64,000 nucleotides of DNA from Larkinella sp965227735 (GCF_965227735.1 NZ_OZ245776.1:992001-1056000); one strand, 5' to 3'. Shown: positions 8,841 through 17,490, numbered from the stretch's first letter. Notes: generated by a model not told the origin, from the sequence alone. Program-made: numbers and translations.

Positions 8841-9500
8841 ATGAAATTTTTCATCGATACCGCCAATTTAAACGATATTCGCGAAGCGCAGGATCTGGGC
8901 ATTTTAGACGGTGTGACCACCAACCCGTCTCTGATGGCAAAGGAAGGCATCACCGGCAAAAACAGCGTCATGCAGCATTACAAAGCCATTTGTGACATTG
9001 TCGATGGCGATGTAAGCGCCGAAGTGATCGCGACTACGTTTAACGAAATGATTGCCGAAGGCGAAGAACTGGCCGAAATCGATGATAAAATTGTCGTGAA
9101 AGTACCGATGATCAAGGAAGGCATCAAGGCCATCAATTATTTCACGGAAAAGGGCATCAAAACCAACTGTACGCTGATTTTCTCGGCGGGGCAGGCTCTA
9201 CTGGCGGCCAAGGCGGGTGCCACGTATGTGTCTCCCTTCGTTGGTCGTTTGGATGACATTTCGGTCGATGGGGTTGCGCTGATCGAGCAAATTGCCCTGA
9301 TTTACCGCAATTATGGCTACGGCACGCAGATTCTGGCGGCTTCCGTTCGGCACCCGATGCACATCATCCAGTGTGCCGAAGTGGGCGCCGATGTCATGAC
9401 CGGGCCGCTGAGCGTCATCAACGCCCTCTTCAGCCACCCCCTCACCGACATCGGCCTGGCCAAGTTTTTAGCCGACCACAAGAAAGCTTCCACTAAATAA
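8841..9500 (+). CDS. fsa: Small transaldolase / fructose-6-phosphate aldolase
   Basis: 219 residues, the length of the short decameric transaldolase group that includes Fsa and TalC. The start MKFFIDTAN is the family hallmark, with Asp6 and then GVTTNPSLM. The Schiff-base lysine is Lys87 in IVVKVPM. CTLIFSAGQALLA, YVSPFVGRLDD and ILAASVRHPMHI follow in the right order. It moves a dihydroxyacetone unit between sugar phosphates. From sequence alone I cannot say whether it is a true transaldolase (pentose phosphate pathway) or an F6P aldolase. It stands alone with its own promoter and is followed directly by a palindromic repeat. Confidence 0.92.
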   Translation: MKFFIDTANLNDIREAQDLGILDGVTTNPSLMAKEGITGKNSVMQHYKAICDIVDGDVSAEVIATTFNEMIAEGEELAEIDDKIVVKVPMIKEGIKAINYFTEKGIKTNCTLIFSAGQALLAAKAGATYVSPFVGRLDDISVDGVALIEQIALIYRNYGYGTQILAASVRHPMHIIQCAEVGADVMTGPLSVINALFSHPLTDIGLAKFLADHKKASTK

Positions 9501-9614
9501 GTTAAGAGTGATGAGTTAAGAATGAAGACGAGGCCGCCCGTGCGGTTGGCTGTCCCTGCGGTAAAATGCATCAGCGGATTCTTAACTCATCACTCCTAAC
9601 TGATCACTCTTAAC
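9501..9614. repeat. Palindromic element A, abutting transaldolase stop
   Basis: Begins on the base after the transaldolase TAA. Left arm words GTTAAGAGTGATGAG and TTAAGAAT are mirrored on the right (ATTCTTAACTCATCACTC at 9578-9595, with a second partial copy to 9614). The inner part (9524-9549, GAAGACGAGGCCGCCCG) is shared in inverted form with the element at 45 kb. Confidence 0.85.
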
Positions 9615-9622
9615 TGCTAGTT

Positions 9623-10303
9623 ATGTTCTCTACCGAACCCGTTCTGTCTCTGAATCAGGCTGATATCTACCAGGGAGGTCGGATTGTCCTGGCTGATGTG
9701 ACGTTTGACGTCAACAAAGGGGATTTTGTGTTTTTAATTGGCCGAACGGGTAGCGGCAAAAGCTCGCTGCTCAAAACGCTGTATGCTGATTTGTGGCTGC
9801 AAGCGGGCACTGGTCGCGTGGCCGGTTTTGGCCTCGAAAAACTGAAACCGAAGGATGTGCCGTATCTGCGCCGGAAAATTGGCATCGTCTTTCAGGACTT
9901 TCAGCTTTTCATGGATCGCAACATCGAGGAAAACCTGCGGTTCGTGCTCAAAGCCACCGGCTGGACGGACCAGACCAAAATGAAAAGCCGCATTTCCGAG
10001 GTGCTCATGCAGGTGGGTCTGGGAACTCTGCAGAAAAAAATGCCCCACCAGCTATCGGGCGGGGAACAGCAACGCGTGGTGGTAGCCCGCGCCATGCTCA
10101 ATGAACCCATGATTCTGATTGCTGATGAACCCACCGGAAACCTCGACCCGGCGGTTGGCGAACAAATCATGAATGTTTTCCAAACCATCAACAATTCCGG
10201 CACCGCCATCCTGATGGCCACCCACAACTACGACTTCCTCCGCAAGTATCCCGCCCGGGTGCTGCGCGTTGAGGATGGGAAGGTCATTGAGCAGGGGCTT
10301 TGA
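9623..10303 (+). CDS. ftsE: Cell-division ABC transporter ATPase FtsE
   Basis: 226 residues, the usual FtsE length. All ABC ATPase motifs are present: Walker A GRTGSGKSS (40-48), Q-loop VFQDFQLF, signature LSGGEQQRV, Walker B ILIADEPTGNLD and the H-loop MATHNYD. The sequence DFQLFMDRNIEENLRFVL and the short length point to FtsE rather than a LolD-type exporter. With FtsX it forms a complex at the septum that activates cell-wall hydrolases. No ftsX is adjacent, as is common in Bacteroidota. It starts at ATG 9623, 8 bases after palindrome A, and is followed by palindrome B. Confidence 0.88.
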   Translation: MFSTEPVLSLNQADIYQGGRIVLADVTFDVNKGDFVFLIGRTGSGKSSLLKTLYADLWLQAGTGRVAGFGLEKLKPKDVPYLRRKIGIVFQDFQLFMDRNIEENLRFVLKATGWTDQTKMKSRISEVLMQVGLGTLQKKMPHQLSGGEQQRVVVARAMLNEPMILIADEPTGNLDPAVGEQIMNVFQTINNSGTAILMATHNYDFLRKYPARVLRVEDGKVIEQGL

Positions 10304-10311
10304 TTTGAATT

Positions 10312-10400
10312 TAAAATGTAAAATGACGAATGCTAAATGTAAAAGTTAAAAAGCACCAGCTTAATACGTTTACATTTAGCATTCGTCATTTTACATTTTA
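10312..10400. repeat. Palindromic element B, 32-bp perfect arms
   Basis: Left arm 10312-10343 and right arm 10369-10400 are perfect reverse complements (32 bp), with a 25-base loop. The arm is made of TAAAATGTAAAATGACGAAT-type words. It lies between the convergent ftsE and porX genes, starting 9 bases after the ftsE stop. No long T run follows. Confidence 0.9.
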
Positions 10401-10421
10401 GATTAGTTATTTATCCTCTTC

Positions 10422-11978
10422 TCATTTCGGTTTCAAATACACAAACGGAATAATCATTTCTTCCAGCGAAACTCCGCCGTGCTGGAATGTATCCCGGTAA
10501 TAATTGACGTAGTAATTGTAGTTGTTCGGATACGCGAAGAAGTAATCTTCCAGCGTGAAGACGTAGGCCGTGGAGACGTGAATCCGGGGCAGGAAGAAGT
10601 TTTCCGGTTTGCGGCAAACGAACAGGTGGTTGTCGTCGAAACCCAGGTTTTTGCCCTGTTTGTAACGCAGGTTGGTGTTCGTATCCCGGTAGCCGACAAT
10701 CTTGGCCGGCTTCTGCACCCGGATCATGCCGTGGTCGGTGGTGATAATTAACCGGCCATTCTTTTCCGAAATCTTCCGCACCAATTCCAGCAAAGGTGAG
10801 TGGCTAAACCAGGACCGCGTGATCGAGCGGTAAGCCGCTTCGTCGGGAGCCAGTTCCTTGATCATCGCCATGTCTGTCCGGGCGTGCGACAGCATATCCA
10901 CGAAGTTGTAGACGATCACGTTCAGATCGTTCTGCATCAGGTTGCTAAAGTTGTCGACCAGGTGTTTGCCCTGGTTGATGTTCAGAATCTTGTGGTACGA
11001 AAACTTGATGTTCAGGCGGCTGCTATCGATCTGGCGTTTCAGAAACTGGTCTTCGTTGTTGTTCAAACCAGCTTCTTCGTTGTCGTCATTCACCCACAGG
11101 TCGGGATGTTTTTTCTCCATTTCGCTCGGCATCATCCCCGAGAAAATGGCGTTCCGGGCAAAAGCCGTAGTGGTCGGCAAAATGGAATAATAGGATGATT
11201 CTTCTTCTACCGTAAAATATTCGGATAGAATCGGCTCGATCACTTTCCACTGATCATAGCGCAGGTTGTCGATCAGCACGAAGAAAAGCGGGTTGTTCTG
11301 CTCGATCAGCGGAAACACTTTCTTGCGCATCAGTTGGTGCGACATCACCGGTTTGTCGCCTTTGGGTTCGTTCAGCCAGTCTTCGTAATTGTTCATCACG
11401 AACTTGCAAAACGTCGCATTGGCCTCACTCTTCTGCATGTTGAAGACTTCGCCCATGCTCTTATCCTGCGCTCCGTCCAATTCCAGTTCCCAGAAAATGA
11501 GCTTCTTATAAATATCGACCCAGTCGTCGAAATCCACACGGTCGTTGTATAGGTTCGATAAATTCCGGAAGTCCTGCTGGTAGCTCTGGTTCGTTTTTTC
11601 GGTTACCAGGCGTTTGTTGTCGAGGATTTTTTTAACCGACAGCAGAATCTGGTTGGGATTGAGCGGTTTGATGAGGTAATCGGCGATTTTAGCCCCGATG
11701 GCCCCTTCCATGATGTGTTCTTCCTCGCTCTTGGTAATCATCACAACCGGCAGGTTGGGCCGCATTTGCTTGATTTGCTGGAGCGTCTCCAAACCCGTCA
11801 TGCCCGGCATCATTTCGTCCAGAAAAACGAGGTCGAAGTTTTCCTGATCCACTTTTTCGAGCGCGTCGGCTCCGCTGTTCACGGGTGTAATGGTATATCC
11901 TTTGTTATTCAGAAAAAGAATATGCGGTTTCAATAAGTCAATTTCGTCATCGGCCCAGAGGATGGAATAATTTTGCAT
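10422..11978 (-). CDS. porX: PorX: T9SS response regulator with PglZ domain
   Basis: 518 residues: an N-terminal CheY-like receiver (1-125) and a C-terminal PglZ domain of the alkaline phosphatase superfamily (about 200-518), the layout of PorX. The receiver has acidic Asp10/Asp11, phospho-acceptor Asp54 in VFLDEMMPG and Lys104 in YLIKPL. The PglZ part keeps metal and substrate residues in FFVLIDNLRYDQW, LPTTTAFARN, NFVDMLSHAR and ITTDHGMIRV. In Porphyromonas gingivalis PorX works with PorY and SigP to control type IX secretion genes and its PglZ domain is a zinc-dependent phosphodiesterase. That role is transferred here by family. The gene is a single unit. Its partner kinase is not in the window. 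sprA lies 25 kb downstream. Confidence 0.95.
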   Translation of the reverse strand: MQNYSILWADDEIDLLKPHILFLNNKGYTITPVNSGADALEKVDQENFDLVFLDEMMPGMTGLETLQQIKQMRPNLPVVMITKSEEEHIMEGAIGAKIADYLIKPLNPNQILLSVKKILDNKRLVTEKTNQSYQQDFRNLSNLYNDRVDFDDWVDIYKKLIFWELELDGAQDKSMGEVFNMQKSEANATFCKFVMNNYEDWLNEPKGDKPVMSHQLMRKKVFPLIEQNNPLFFVLIDNLRYDQWKVIEPILSEYFTVEEESSYYSILPTTTAFARNAIFSGMMPSEMEKKHPDLWVNDDNEEAGLNNNEDQFLKRQIDSSRLNIKFSYHKILNINQGKHLVDNFSNLMQNDLNVIVYNFVDMLSHARTDMAMIKELAPDEAAYRSITRSWFSHSPLLELVRKISEKNGRLIITTDHGMIRVQKPAKIVGYRDTNTNLRYKQGKNLGFDDNHLFVCRKPENFFLPRIHVSTAYVFTLEDYFFAYPNNYNYYVNYYRDTFQHGGVSLEEMIIPFVYLKPK

Positions 11979-12238
11979 GATACGGTTTTCTGTGTGGTTA
12001 GATTGAATAGTTTACTCTAGTTCAACTTGGTAACGACCGAAACTGTTCAGGTGGTTCGATTTTAACAGTCTTTAACACCCCTCCCACTGAAGTTATCGGC
12101 ATCGTCCTGCGGGCAAGTTACCTTTTTCAGCTTACCTTTTCGAAAGATGATTAGTTTCCTTGCAGTTTTTGACAGATAAAGGTGTCGCGCAGGGTCTAAT
12201 TTTGGAAGAAACCGGTTTTGGGAGTAACTGGCTTGCTC

Positions 12239-12467
12239 ATCCCGTAGGGATTAAACAGCGCAGCGTCGGTAGAAAATGGGATTACGTTGGGCGCCCGCGT
12301 GCCGTAAGGTACGCGACCAACCATTCACAGAAATCCGACGGTCGCGTACCTTACGGCACGCAAAAAAAACAATCATCCTTTTGCTGCGCTGTTGAATCCC
12401 TACGGGATAAAGGGATGGTTTGGTTGCCATTTGCTACCGACGCTGCGCTGTTGAATCCCTACGGGAT
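12239..12467. repeat. Nested inverted repeats, element C
   Basis: An outer pair, 12239-12272 and 12434-12467, matches at 33 of 34 bases in inverted orientation (contains CGTAGGGATT and CAGCGCAGCGTCGGTAG). An inner perfect 22-bp pair lies at 12297-12318 and 12340-12361 (GCGTGCCGTAAGGTACGCGA...). The inner pair has a 21-base loop. Confidence 0.88.
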
Positions 12468-12525
12468 AAAGGGATGGTTTGGTTGCCATTTGCTACCGAC
12501 GCTACGCTGTTGAATCCCTACGGGA
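12383..12525. repeat. Tandem direct repeat, 59-bp period
   Basis: The unit beginning GCTGCGCTGTTGAATCCC recurs at 12383, 12442 and 12501, a constant spacing of 59 bases: two full copies and a partial third (25 bases, one change). The second copy also serves as the right arm of the outer inverted repeat. The array ends 23 bases before the kdsB stop codon. Confidence 0.9.
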
Positions 12526-12548
12526 AACCGCGTTTTCTAGTAACCTTG

Positions 12549-13277
12549 CTACTTTACTAACCGCTCCAGATCCTCCGGCGTATCGATCCCGTAGCTGTCC
12601 AGTTCCGTCACGACGCAGCGAATCCGGTAGCCGTTTTCGAGCCAGCGGAGTTGTTCAAGGGCTTCGGCTTTTTCAAGCAACGAGGGCGGCAACTGCGTAA
12701 TTTGGCCCAGAATATCAGCCCGGTAGGCGTAAATACCGATGTGTTTGTAAAAGATATGGTGCTCCAGCCATTCCTCCGACGGCCAGCCGCGCAGGTACGG
12801 AAGCGTCTGGCGACTGAAGTACAGGGCTTCTCCCCGACTGTTCAGCACCACTTTCGGCGTACTCGGATTGAACAGCACGTCCGGATCATCGATCCGCTTC
12901 ACCAGCGTGGCCAGTTCCGTCTGTCCATCCAGCACCGAAGCCAGCAGATCAATCTGCTCGGGTTTAATAAAAGGCTCATCACCCTGAATATTAATCACAT
13001 AATCGAACGTTTCCCCAACGGCCCGCATCGCTTCGTAACACCGGTCGGTTCCGCTCTGGTGGTTCTCGGAGGTCATGATGACCTCTCCGCCAAACGCGCG
13101 GACCGGCCCCGCAATGGCTTCGTGGTCGGTCGCAATCACGACCCGTCTGAGTGAGGTCGCCTTTTGGGATTGCTCCATCACGCGTTGAATCATGGTTTTT
13201 CCACCAATATCCGCCAGGGCTTTGGCCGGGAAACGGCTGGAGGCATAACGAGCCGGGATAATTCCGAGGATGTTCAT
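12549..13277 (-). CDS. kdsB: 3-deoxy-manno-octulosonate cytidylyltransferase KdsB
   Basis: Activates Kdo with CTP to CMP-Kdo for the lipopolysaccharide inner core. 242 residues, normal length. Family motifs are clear: IIPARYASSRFPAKALADI (nucleotide binding), VVIATDHEAI, TSENHQSGTDRCYEA, the metal-binding INIQGDEPFI, and FYKHIGIYAYR. The end ELDSYGIDTPEDLERL is diagnostic. The start ATG 13277 begins the family sequence directly. It is divergent from the DUF4905-like gene. The presence of kdsB means that the organism makes Kdo-based LPS, which agrees with the PagL-like enzyme in the window. Confidence 0.97.
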   Translation of the reverse strand: MNILGIIPARYASSRFPAKALADIGGKTMIQRVMEQSQKATSLRRVVIATDHEAIAGPVRAFGGEVIMTSENHQSGTDRCYEAMRAVGETFDYVINIQGDEPFIKPEQIDLLASVLDGQTELATLVKRIDDPDVLFNPSTPKVVLNSRGEALYFSRQTLPYLRGWPSEEWLEHHIFYKHIGIYAYRADILGQITQLPPSLLEKAEALEQLRWLENGYRIRCVVTELDSYGIDTPEDLERLVK

Positions 13278-13291
13278 TCGTCGATTTTCGG

Positions 13292-13299
13292 TATTTTTG
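13292..13299 (+). promoter_or_regulatory. -7 box TATTTTTG before DUF4905-like gene
   Basis: Exact TAnnTTTG match 72 bases upstream of ATG 13372, in the kdsB divergent gap. On the other strand TATCTTGC at 13302-13309 misses the consensus by one base and could serve kdsB. Confidence 0.4.
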
Positions 13300-13371
13300 G
13301 CGCAAGATACGCGGAACTCGGTTTACACGGGAAAAAATGGCGTGTTGATTCTGGCCCGATCCCTATTCTGA

Positions 13372-14235
13372 ATGACCAACGCAAACCCCAATTCGTTGCC
13401 TATCGCTTTCCAACTACGATTTTCGGACCCGGTTTGGCGACTGGTTTTTGAACAGGTCGATACGAGCCCCGGCCTGTTTGTTGCCGAATTGCGAAACCGG
13501 GACTCCCAGACACTGACCTTCGCAACCGTGGCATTACCGGATGGGAAACTCGTTTCCGAAATAAAACCCTCGCTGCCGTTTCATTCATCCCTGATTGGCC
13601 TCTGGAACGGCCAGGCACTCTACCACCGCTTCGATAACAACCGGTTACCGGTCCCGACGGCCCTGGGAAATGTGAATCTGAAAACCGGTCAGCCGCGCTG
13701 GGAATGGCCCCAACACGTTTTGACCGGAGCCGATGCCGAACAGGTTTGGGCGCAACGGGCCTCGCTGACCGACCTGGCCACCTCCCCCGTTGTGGCCTTT
13801 CGACTGGCCGATGGCGAACCGGTTGAAACCGCTGAAAATCCACCGGTTTTTAACAATTCGCGCCTGTCTTTCCCCGTTTCTTACACGACGACCAGCACCT
13901 GGTGGCCCGTTATCGACCGGTTTATAAAAAAACAGACGCAGCGGCAGCCGATTGGCCCGGTCGAGTATTTGGAAATTGGCGATAAACTTATTTTTTCGTA
14001 TTATTATCGTGAAACAAACGATCAGCTACACGCATCCGTGTTGATCACCGACCGTCTACGAACGACCTGGTTGCACCAGAAAACCGGCCAGGACCCCGAA
14101 ACCGCCCGGCCGCTCTCCGACTCGAACGCCCAGCCGTTGGTCGGAACCAGCTCTTTCTGCGTCTGGCAAAACCAGATCATCATTCAAACCACTTCAACTT
14201 GTCTTACAAGTTATTATTTGAAACCAATGCCATGA
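13372..14235 (+). CDS. DUF4905-like protein
   Basis: 287 residues without signal peptide or membrane helix. The sequence has regularly spaced WRLVFEQ, TFATVALPDG, LIGLWNGQALYH, GQPRWEWP and LITDRLRTTWLHQKT segments, which suggests a beta-propeller-like or quinoprotein-like fold. It resembles the DUF4905 proteins of Cytophagales as I remember them, but I could not check this. The stop overlaps the ATG of the next gene (ATGA at 14232-14235), so the two are translationally coupled and probably work in one process. Function unknown. Confidence 0.7.
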   Translation: MTNANPNSLPIAFQLRFSDPVWRLVFEQVDTSPGLFVAELRNRDSQTLTFATVALPDGKLVSEIKPSLPFHSSLIGLWNGQALYHRFDNNRLPVPTALGNVNLKTGQPRWEWPQHVLTGADAEQVWAQRASLTDLATSPVVAFRLADGEPVETAENPPVFNNSRLSFPVSYTTTSTWWPVIDRFIKKQTQRQPIGPVEYLEIGDKLIFSYYYRETNDQLHASVLITDRLRTTWLHQKTGQDPETARPLSDSNAQPLVGTSSFCVWQNQIIIQTTSTCLTSYYLKPMP

Positions 14236-15299
14236 AGCGACTGATGCCGCTGTTACTAGCTGGCTGGCTGACCAGTATCATTACGCAAGCCCGCCCTGTT
14301 CTGCCGGATTCTCTCGGAATGGAGAAGAAAGACGGTAAACTGTATGTTCTGCACCGGATCGAACAGGGGCAAACGCTGTATTCGCTCGTTCGGAAATACA
14401 ACACCACCGTTCAGGCCATCAAAGATGCCAACCCGGGCCTGGCCGATGGCGTCCGCTACGATCAGGTGGTGCGTGTTCCGGCCCGTAATTTGTCGCGGAA
14501 AGAAGAAAAAGCCGTGACAAAGGCCATCAAAAAAGAAGAAAAAGAATCGCTGAAACGCGAGGAGCGCGAAGTGAAACAGGAAACCGTTCGGGAAGCCAAC
14601 AGCGGAATTCACCAGGTGGAACCGGGGCAAACCCTGTATAGCCTGGCGTCGCGCTACGGGGTTTCAATGGATGAGGTTCGTAAATGGAACAATCTTTCGT
14701 CCGACCACATCGTGAGTGGTCAGGCGCTGATTGTCTCGGAAAAGGCTTGGCGCGTTCGGGAACCGCTGGCCAAACCCGTCGCCGTTGCGCCCACCCATCG
14801 CTCCGACTCCTCGACCGAAGTTTCGCGAACGTCCCGCAATGATTCTCCCAAAACCGAGCGACCGGCGGCTCCGCCCCGTACGGTTCCAACGCCCCCCCGG
14901 GAAGAGCCCAGCCGCCCCGTCGAAAGCGAACGGCCAGCCGCCGAACCCACCAGTTCGGCCCCTTCAGAACCCCGCATCATTCGCCCCGGCGATTCCGGCC
15001 CGCTTCCGAACCCCGGTGGCAATACGCGTCGCATTGCTGAAATCGGGATGGCCGAAATCATCGAAAATTCCGGCAACTCGAACAAGTACCTGGCTTTGCA
15101 CCGCTCCGCCCCCATCGGAACGCTGGTTCTGGTGCGAAACGACATGAATCAGCAGTCGATCTGGGTGAAAATTATCGGTCGCCTGCCCGACACCAGCGTC
15201 AATGACAAAGTGATCGTGAAAGTTTCGGCGCGGGCCTTCGAGAAACTTTCTCCCGCCGATCGGCGTTTTCGGGCTGAGGTCAGTTATTTAGTACCTTAA
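14232..15299 (+). CDS. LysM protein with RlpA-like C-terminal domain, exported
   Basis: 355 residues from ATG 14232 (MKRLMPLLLAGWLTSIITQA signal peptide), which overlaps the preceding stop as ATGA. An in-frame ATG at 14199 would bury the signal. Two LysM domains follow: YVLHRIEQGQTLYSLVRKYN to QVVRVP and IHQVEPGQTLYSLASRYGVS to QALIVS, both binding peptidoglycan glycan strands in the known family. A charged linker separates them, then a long Pro/Ser/Glu-rich stretch (about 175-265). The last 100 residues (EIGMAEII to VSYLVP) have the double-psi barrel pattern of RlpA-like domains (ALHRSAPIGTLVLVRN, WVKIIGRLPD). Likely a periplasmic cell-wall-binding protein. Whether the barrel is enzymatic is unclear. 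Confidence 0.85.
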   Translation: MKRLMPLLLAGWLTSIITQARPVLPDSLGMEKKDGKLYVLHRIEQGQTLYSLVRKYNTTVQAIKDANPGLADGVRYDQVVRVPARNLSRKEEKAVTKAIKKEEKESLKREEREVKQETVREANSGIHQVEPGQTLYSLASRYGVSMDEVRKWNNLSSDHIVSGQALIVSEKAWRVREPLAKPVAVAPTHRSDSSTEVSRTSRNDSPKTERPAAPPRTVPTPPREEPSRPVESERPAAEPTSSAPSEPRIIRPGDSGPLPNPGGNTRRIAEIGMAEIIENSGNSNKYLALHRSAPIGTLVLVRNDMNQQSIWVKIIGRLPDTSVNDKVIVKVSARAFEKLSPADRRFRAEVSYLVP

Positions 15300-15378
15300 G
15301 AATGTGTATTGAAAACCGAAGCCATGGACACTTCGTTATTCGATATTTATCATTCATTATTCGCTATTCAAAGTATCC

Positions 15379-15600
15379 ATGCTTACACCAGAACAAAAAG
15401 CCGAACGCATTGCCCGCCGGCATAAAGAACGGGAAGAGAAGATGAAGGCCACCACGGGCTACAAAGTCTGGAGTGCCGTTTTTACCCTTTCCTACCCGAT
15501 CATTGCCCTGTTTACGGCCCTGTTTTCCGTTGTTGTTTCGTTTTTTTCCAAGATCTCACAAGGCGTGGTTTACGTGTTGAGTGGCGGAAAAAGTAAATAA
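15379..15600 (+). CDS. Small membrane protein, unknown
   Basis: 73 residues: a highly charged N-terminal half (EQKAERIARRHKEREEKMK), one long hydrophobic segment (about 32-62) and a short Lys-rich tail. I do not recognise the family. Small single-span proteins of this kind are common in Cytophagales. It lies 79 bases after the LysM gene, with a low-complexity stretch (TTATTCGATATTTATCATTC) between, and upstream of the TIGR02757 gene, so it may be in the same transcript. Confidence 0.65.
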   Translation: MLTPEQKAERIARRHKEREEKMKATTGYKVWSAVFTLSYPIIALFTALFSVVVSFFSKISQGVVYVLSGGKSK

Positions 15601-15682
15601 AAGTCTGCCCATCCGAAATTTCCCGGTGCGTTCAGAAGCCATTCGAATGTTGCCCTCTGCCTTTGTGGTTCAAACCGTCCTC

Positions 15683-16480
15683 ATGTACGATTCCGTATCC
15701 GTAAAAGAATTACTCGATCGAAAAGTCGGGCAGTATAACCAGCGTTCGTTTATCGAAAAAGATCCCGTCAGCATTCCGCACCGGTTCAGCCAACGGCAGG
15801 ACATCGAAATCATGGGATTCTGGGCGGCCGTGCTGGCCTGGGGACAACGTCCGGTCATTCTCAAAAAAGCCAGCGACCTGATCGACCGCATGGACAGTGC
15901 CCCCTACGATTTTGTACGAAACCACCGGGACACCGATTTGAAGCGGTTTTTAGACTTCAAACACCGCACGTTCAACGCGACGGACACCTTGTATTTCCTG
16001 CATTTCTTTCGCCAGTTTTACCAGCACCACGAAACCCTGGAAGATGCCTTCGTTCCCGCCCCTACCCCCGAACAAGGGCCGAATGAAGTCAACCGGCACC
16101 CGGCAGGAATCTTCCTGGAAACGTTTCACAACCGGTTTTGTGACGATCCTTTTTTTCCGGACCGAACCCGCAAGCACATTGCCACGCCCTCCCGCAATTC
16201 GTCGTGCAAACGACTGAATATGTTTCTGCGCTGGATGGTTCGGCGTGACGAACAGGGCGTTGATTTCGGCTTATGGAACCGCATCCGGCCGGAGCAACTC
16301 ATCATTCCCATCGACGTGCATGTGGAACGCGTGGCCCGAAAACTGGGCCTTCTGGATCGTCCTCAAACCGACTGGAAAGCCGCCGTTGCGTTAACCGAAA
16401 CCCTGAAACAATTTGATCCGGCCGATCCGGTAAAATACGATTTTGCCCTGTTTGGGCTGGGTGTGGAAGGCGAAATGTAA
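15683..16480 (+). CDS. TIGR02757 (DUF2400) family protein
   Basis: 265 residues from ATG 15683 (MYDSVSVKELLDRKVGQYNQ), where family members usually begin. The frame is open to 15581 but would overlap the previous gene. Conserved features include DPVSIPHRFSQRQDIEIMGF, AAVLAWGQRPVI, NSSCKRLNMFLRWMVRRDEQGVDFGLW and IPIDVHVERVARKLGLL. The last parts resemble the helix-hairpin-helix DNA glycosylase fold, so a DNA-related role is possible, but the function is unknown. It converges with an unknown gene only 12 bases away. Confidence 0.88.
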   Translation: MYDSVSVKELLDRKVGQYNQRSFIEKDPVSIPHRFSQRQDIEIMGFWAAVLAWGQRPVILKKASDLIDRMDSAPYDFVRNHRDTDLKRFLDFKHRTFNATDTLYFLHFFRQFYQHHETLEDAFVPAPTPEQGPNEVNRHPAGIFLETFHNRFCDDPFFPDRTRKHIATPSRNSSCKRLNMFLRWMVRRDEQGVDFGLWNRIRPEQLIIPIDVHVERVARKLGLLDRPQTDWKAAVALTETLKQFDPADPVKYDFALFGLGVEGEM

Positions 16481-16492
16481 GCCCGATTTGGG

Positions 16493-17371
16493 TTAGTCCA
16501 GTTTTAATCCGGGAAGGTCGATCTGGTGAATAAACCACCAGTTGTTCTCATTACCGTAACAAACCAATTTTCCTTTGTTGGTAAACAACGGTTTTCTGTT
16601 TTTCTCCCGGCCATAATGAAGGGCGAGCTGAACAATTCCCTTCCGTTGGTTTTCGTTCAGGTCAATACCTTCGATCGTCCAGCCGACAAGCAAATACTTG
16701 CCCAGATAGGCCCGGTAGGTATCAAACTTGATAATCACATGCTGATACAATTCTTCCAGCGGATTGTTGTTGATGTAGAAATGAGGAGACAGGCAGCTTT
16801 CTAACCGTTCATAATCACGCTCGAATAAACCGGTAAGCAACTCGTCGGCAATAAAAATACAGGAGTGCGTATAATCCGGACAATAATAATTGTAGTCGAT
16901 GCTGTAACTGATGCCCGGCAGGCGAATGTCTTTCACTTCCCGCTTAAAAACCAAATCGGTCAGAAACGAGTAGAGTTTCCGATCGTCCGCGTTGCTGTGT
17001 GGATCCGATATGGCAATTTCAATTCCGTTGTGGGCCAGCAACAGCAGAAGCCGATCGACTTCCCGACTCACCTGACTATCCGTCAATTCATGGGATGGCC
17101 AATAAACCGGACGCCCGATGAAATCATAAATCGGTAAGGTACGGGCGGTAAGTGATAGTTGGTAGTAGAGTAAATTGTGCCTTCTTTCCTTATAGTCTAC
17201 TACCGCTTTCGGTAATCGTCCTTCTCCAAACACAGCCTCGCGTTCCAGGGCCTGTTTGAGCTGACTGATTTCGTTATGCGCTTTGTATATTTCATCAGGG
17301 GAAAGCACTTCTTCGGATGCAAACACGGCGAACGACAATTTTAGGTAGTTACATAGTATGGTATTGCTCAC
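16493..17371 (-). CDS. Conserved-looking protein of unknown function
   Basis: 292 residues that I do not recognise. There is no signal peptide and no membrane span. Leu- and Glu-rich helical sequence fills the first half (SPDEIYKAHNEISQLKQALERE, EVDRLLLLLAHNGIE). The middle has aromatic-rich segments (SYSIDYNYYCPDYTHSC), and the end (LVCYGNENNWWFIHQIDLPGLKLD) looks like an edge strand of an NTF2-like or cystatin-like fold. Codon use fits the genome less well than its neighbours (more AT-rich). It converges with the TIGR02757 gene and has its own upstream gap of 119 bases. It is real in that it is long and has protein-like composition, but no role can be offered. Confidence 0.7.
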   Translation of the reverse strand: MSNTILCNYLKLSFAVFASEEVLSPDEIYKAHNEISQLKQALEREAVFGEGRLPKAVVDYKERRHNLLYYQLSLTARTLPIYDFIGRPVYWPSHELTDSQVSREVDRLLLLLAHNGIEIAISDPHSNADDRKLYSFLTDLVFKREVKDIRLPGISYSIDYNYYCPDYTHSCIFIADELLTGLFERDYERLESCLSPHFYINNNPLEELYQHVIIKFDTYRAYLGKYLLVGWTIEGIDLNENQRKGIVQLALHYGREKNRKPLFTNKGKLVCYGNENNWWFIHQIDLPGLKLD

Positions 17372-17490
17372 TAAATACTATACGATGAAAAACCTCAAAA
17401 GTCACTTTTTCTCTTCCCATTTCATCAAATAATTATTTTTTATACCTGGTTACGGACCCATGCTGCAACGGCAGGCATTCCGGGGATGGT

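Larger units (their letters stand above)
11979..12548. other. Intergenic region rich in repeats
   Basis: 570 bases between the porX start and the kdsB stop with no credible gene. The right half is a nest of inverted and tandem repeats, listed separately. The left part (11979-12238) would hold the porX promoter, but I see no exact TAnnTTTG box. Confidence 0.6.

Noticed and set aside
10312..10400. Palindrome B as an ordinary intrinsic terminator of ftsE or porX
   Set aside because: The stem is long and AT-rich, no uninterrupted T tract follows on either strand, and it fits the repeat-element pattern better. Bidirectional termination is still possible.
12160..12513. 117-codon open frame in the gap before kdsB
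   Set aside because: It runs through inverted and tandem repeats, and its translation repeats the same words (MVWLPFATDAALLNPYGIKG), so it is produced by the repeat and not a gene.
12383..12525. Direct repeats as a possible CRISPR array
   Set aside because: The whole 59-base unit is repeated with no variable spacer, there are only 2.4 copies and no cas genes nearby. It is a tandem duplication.
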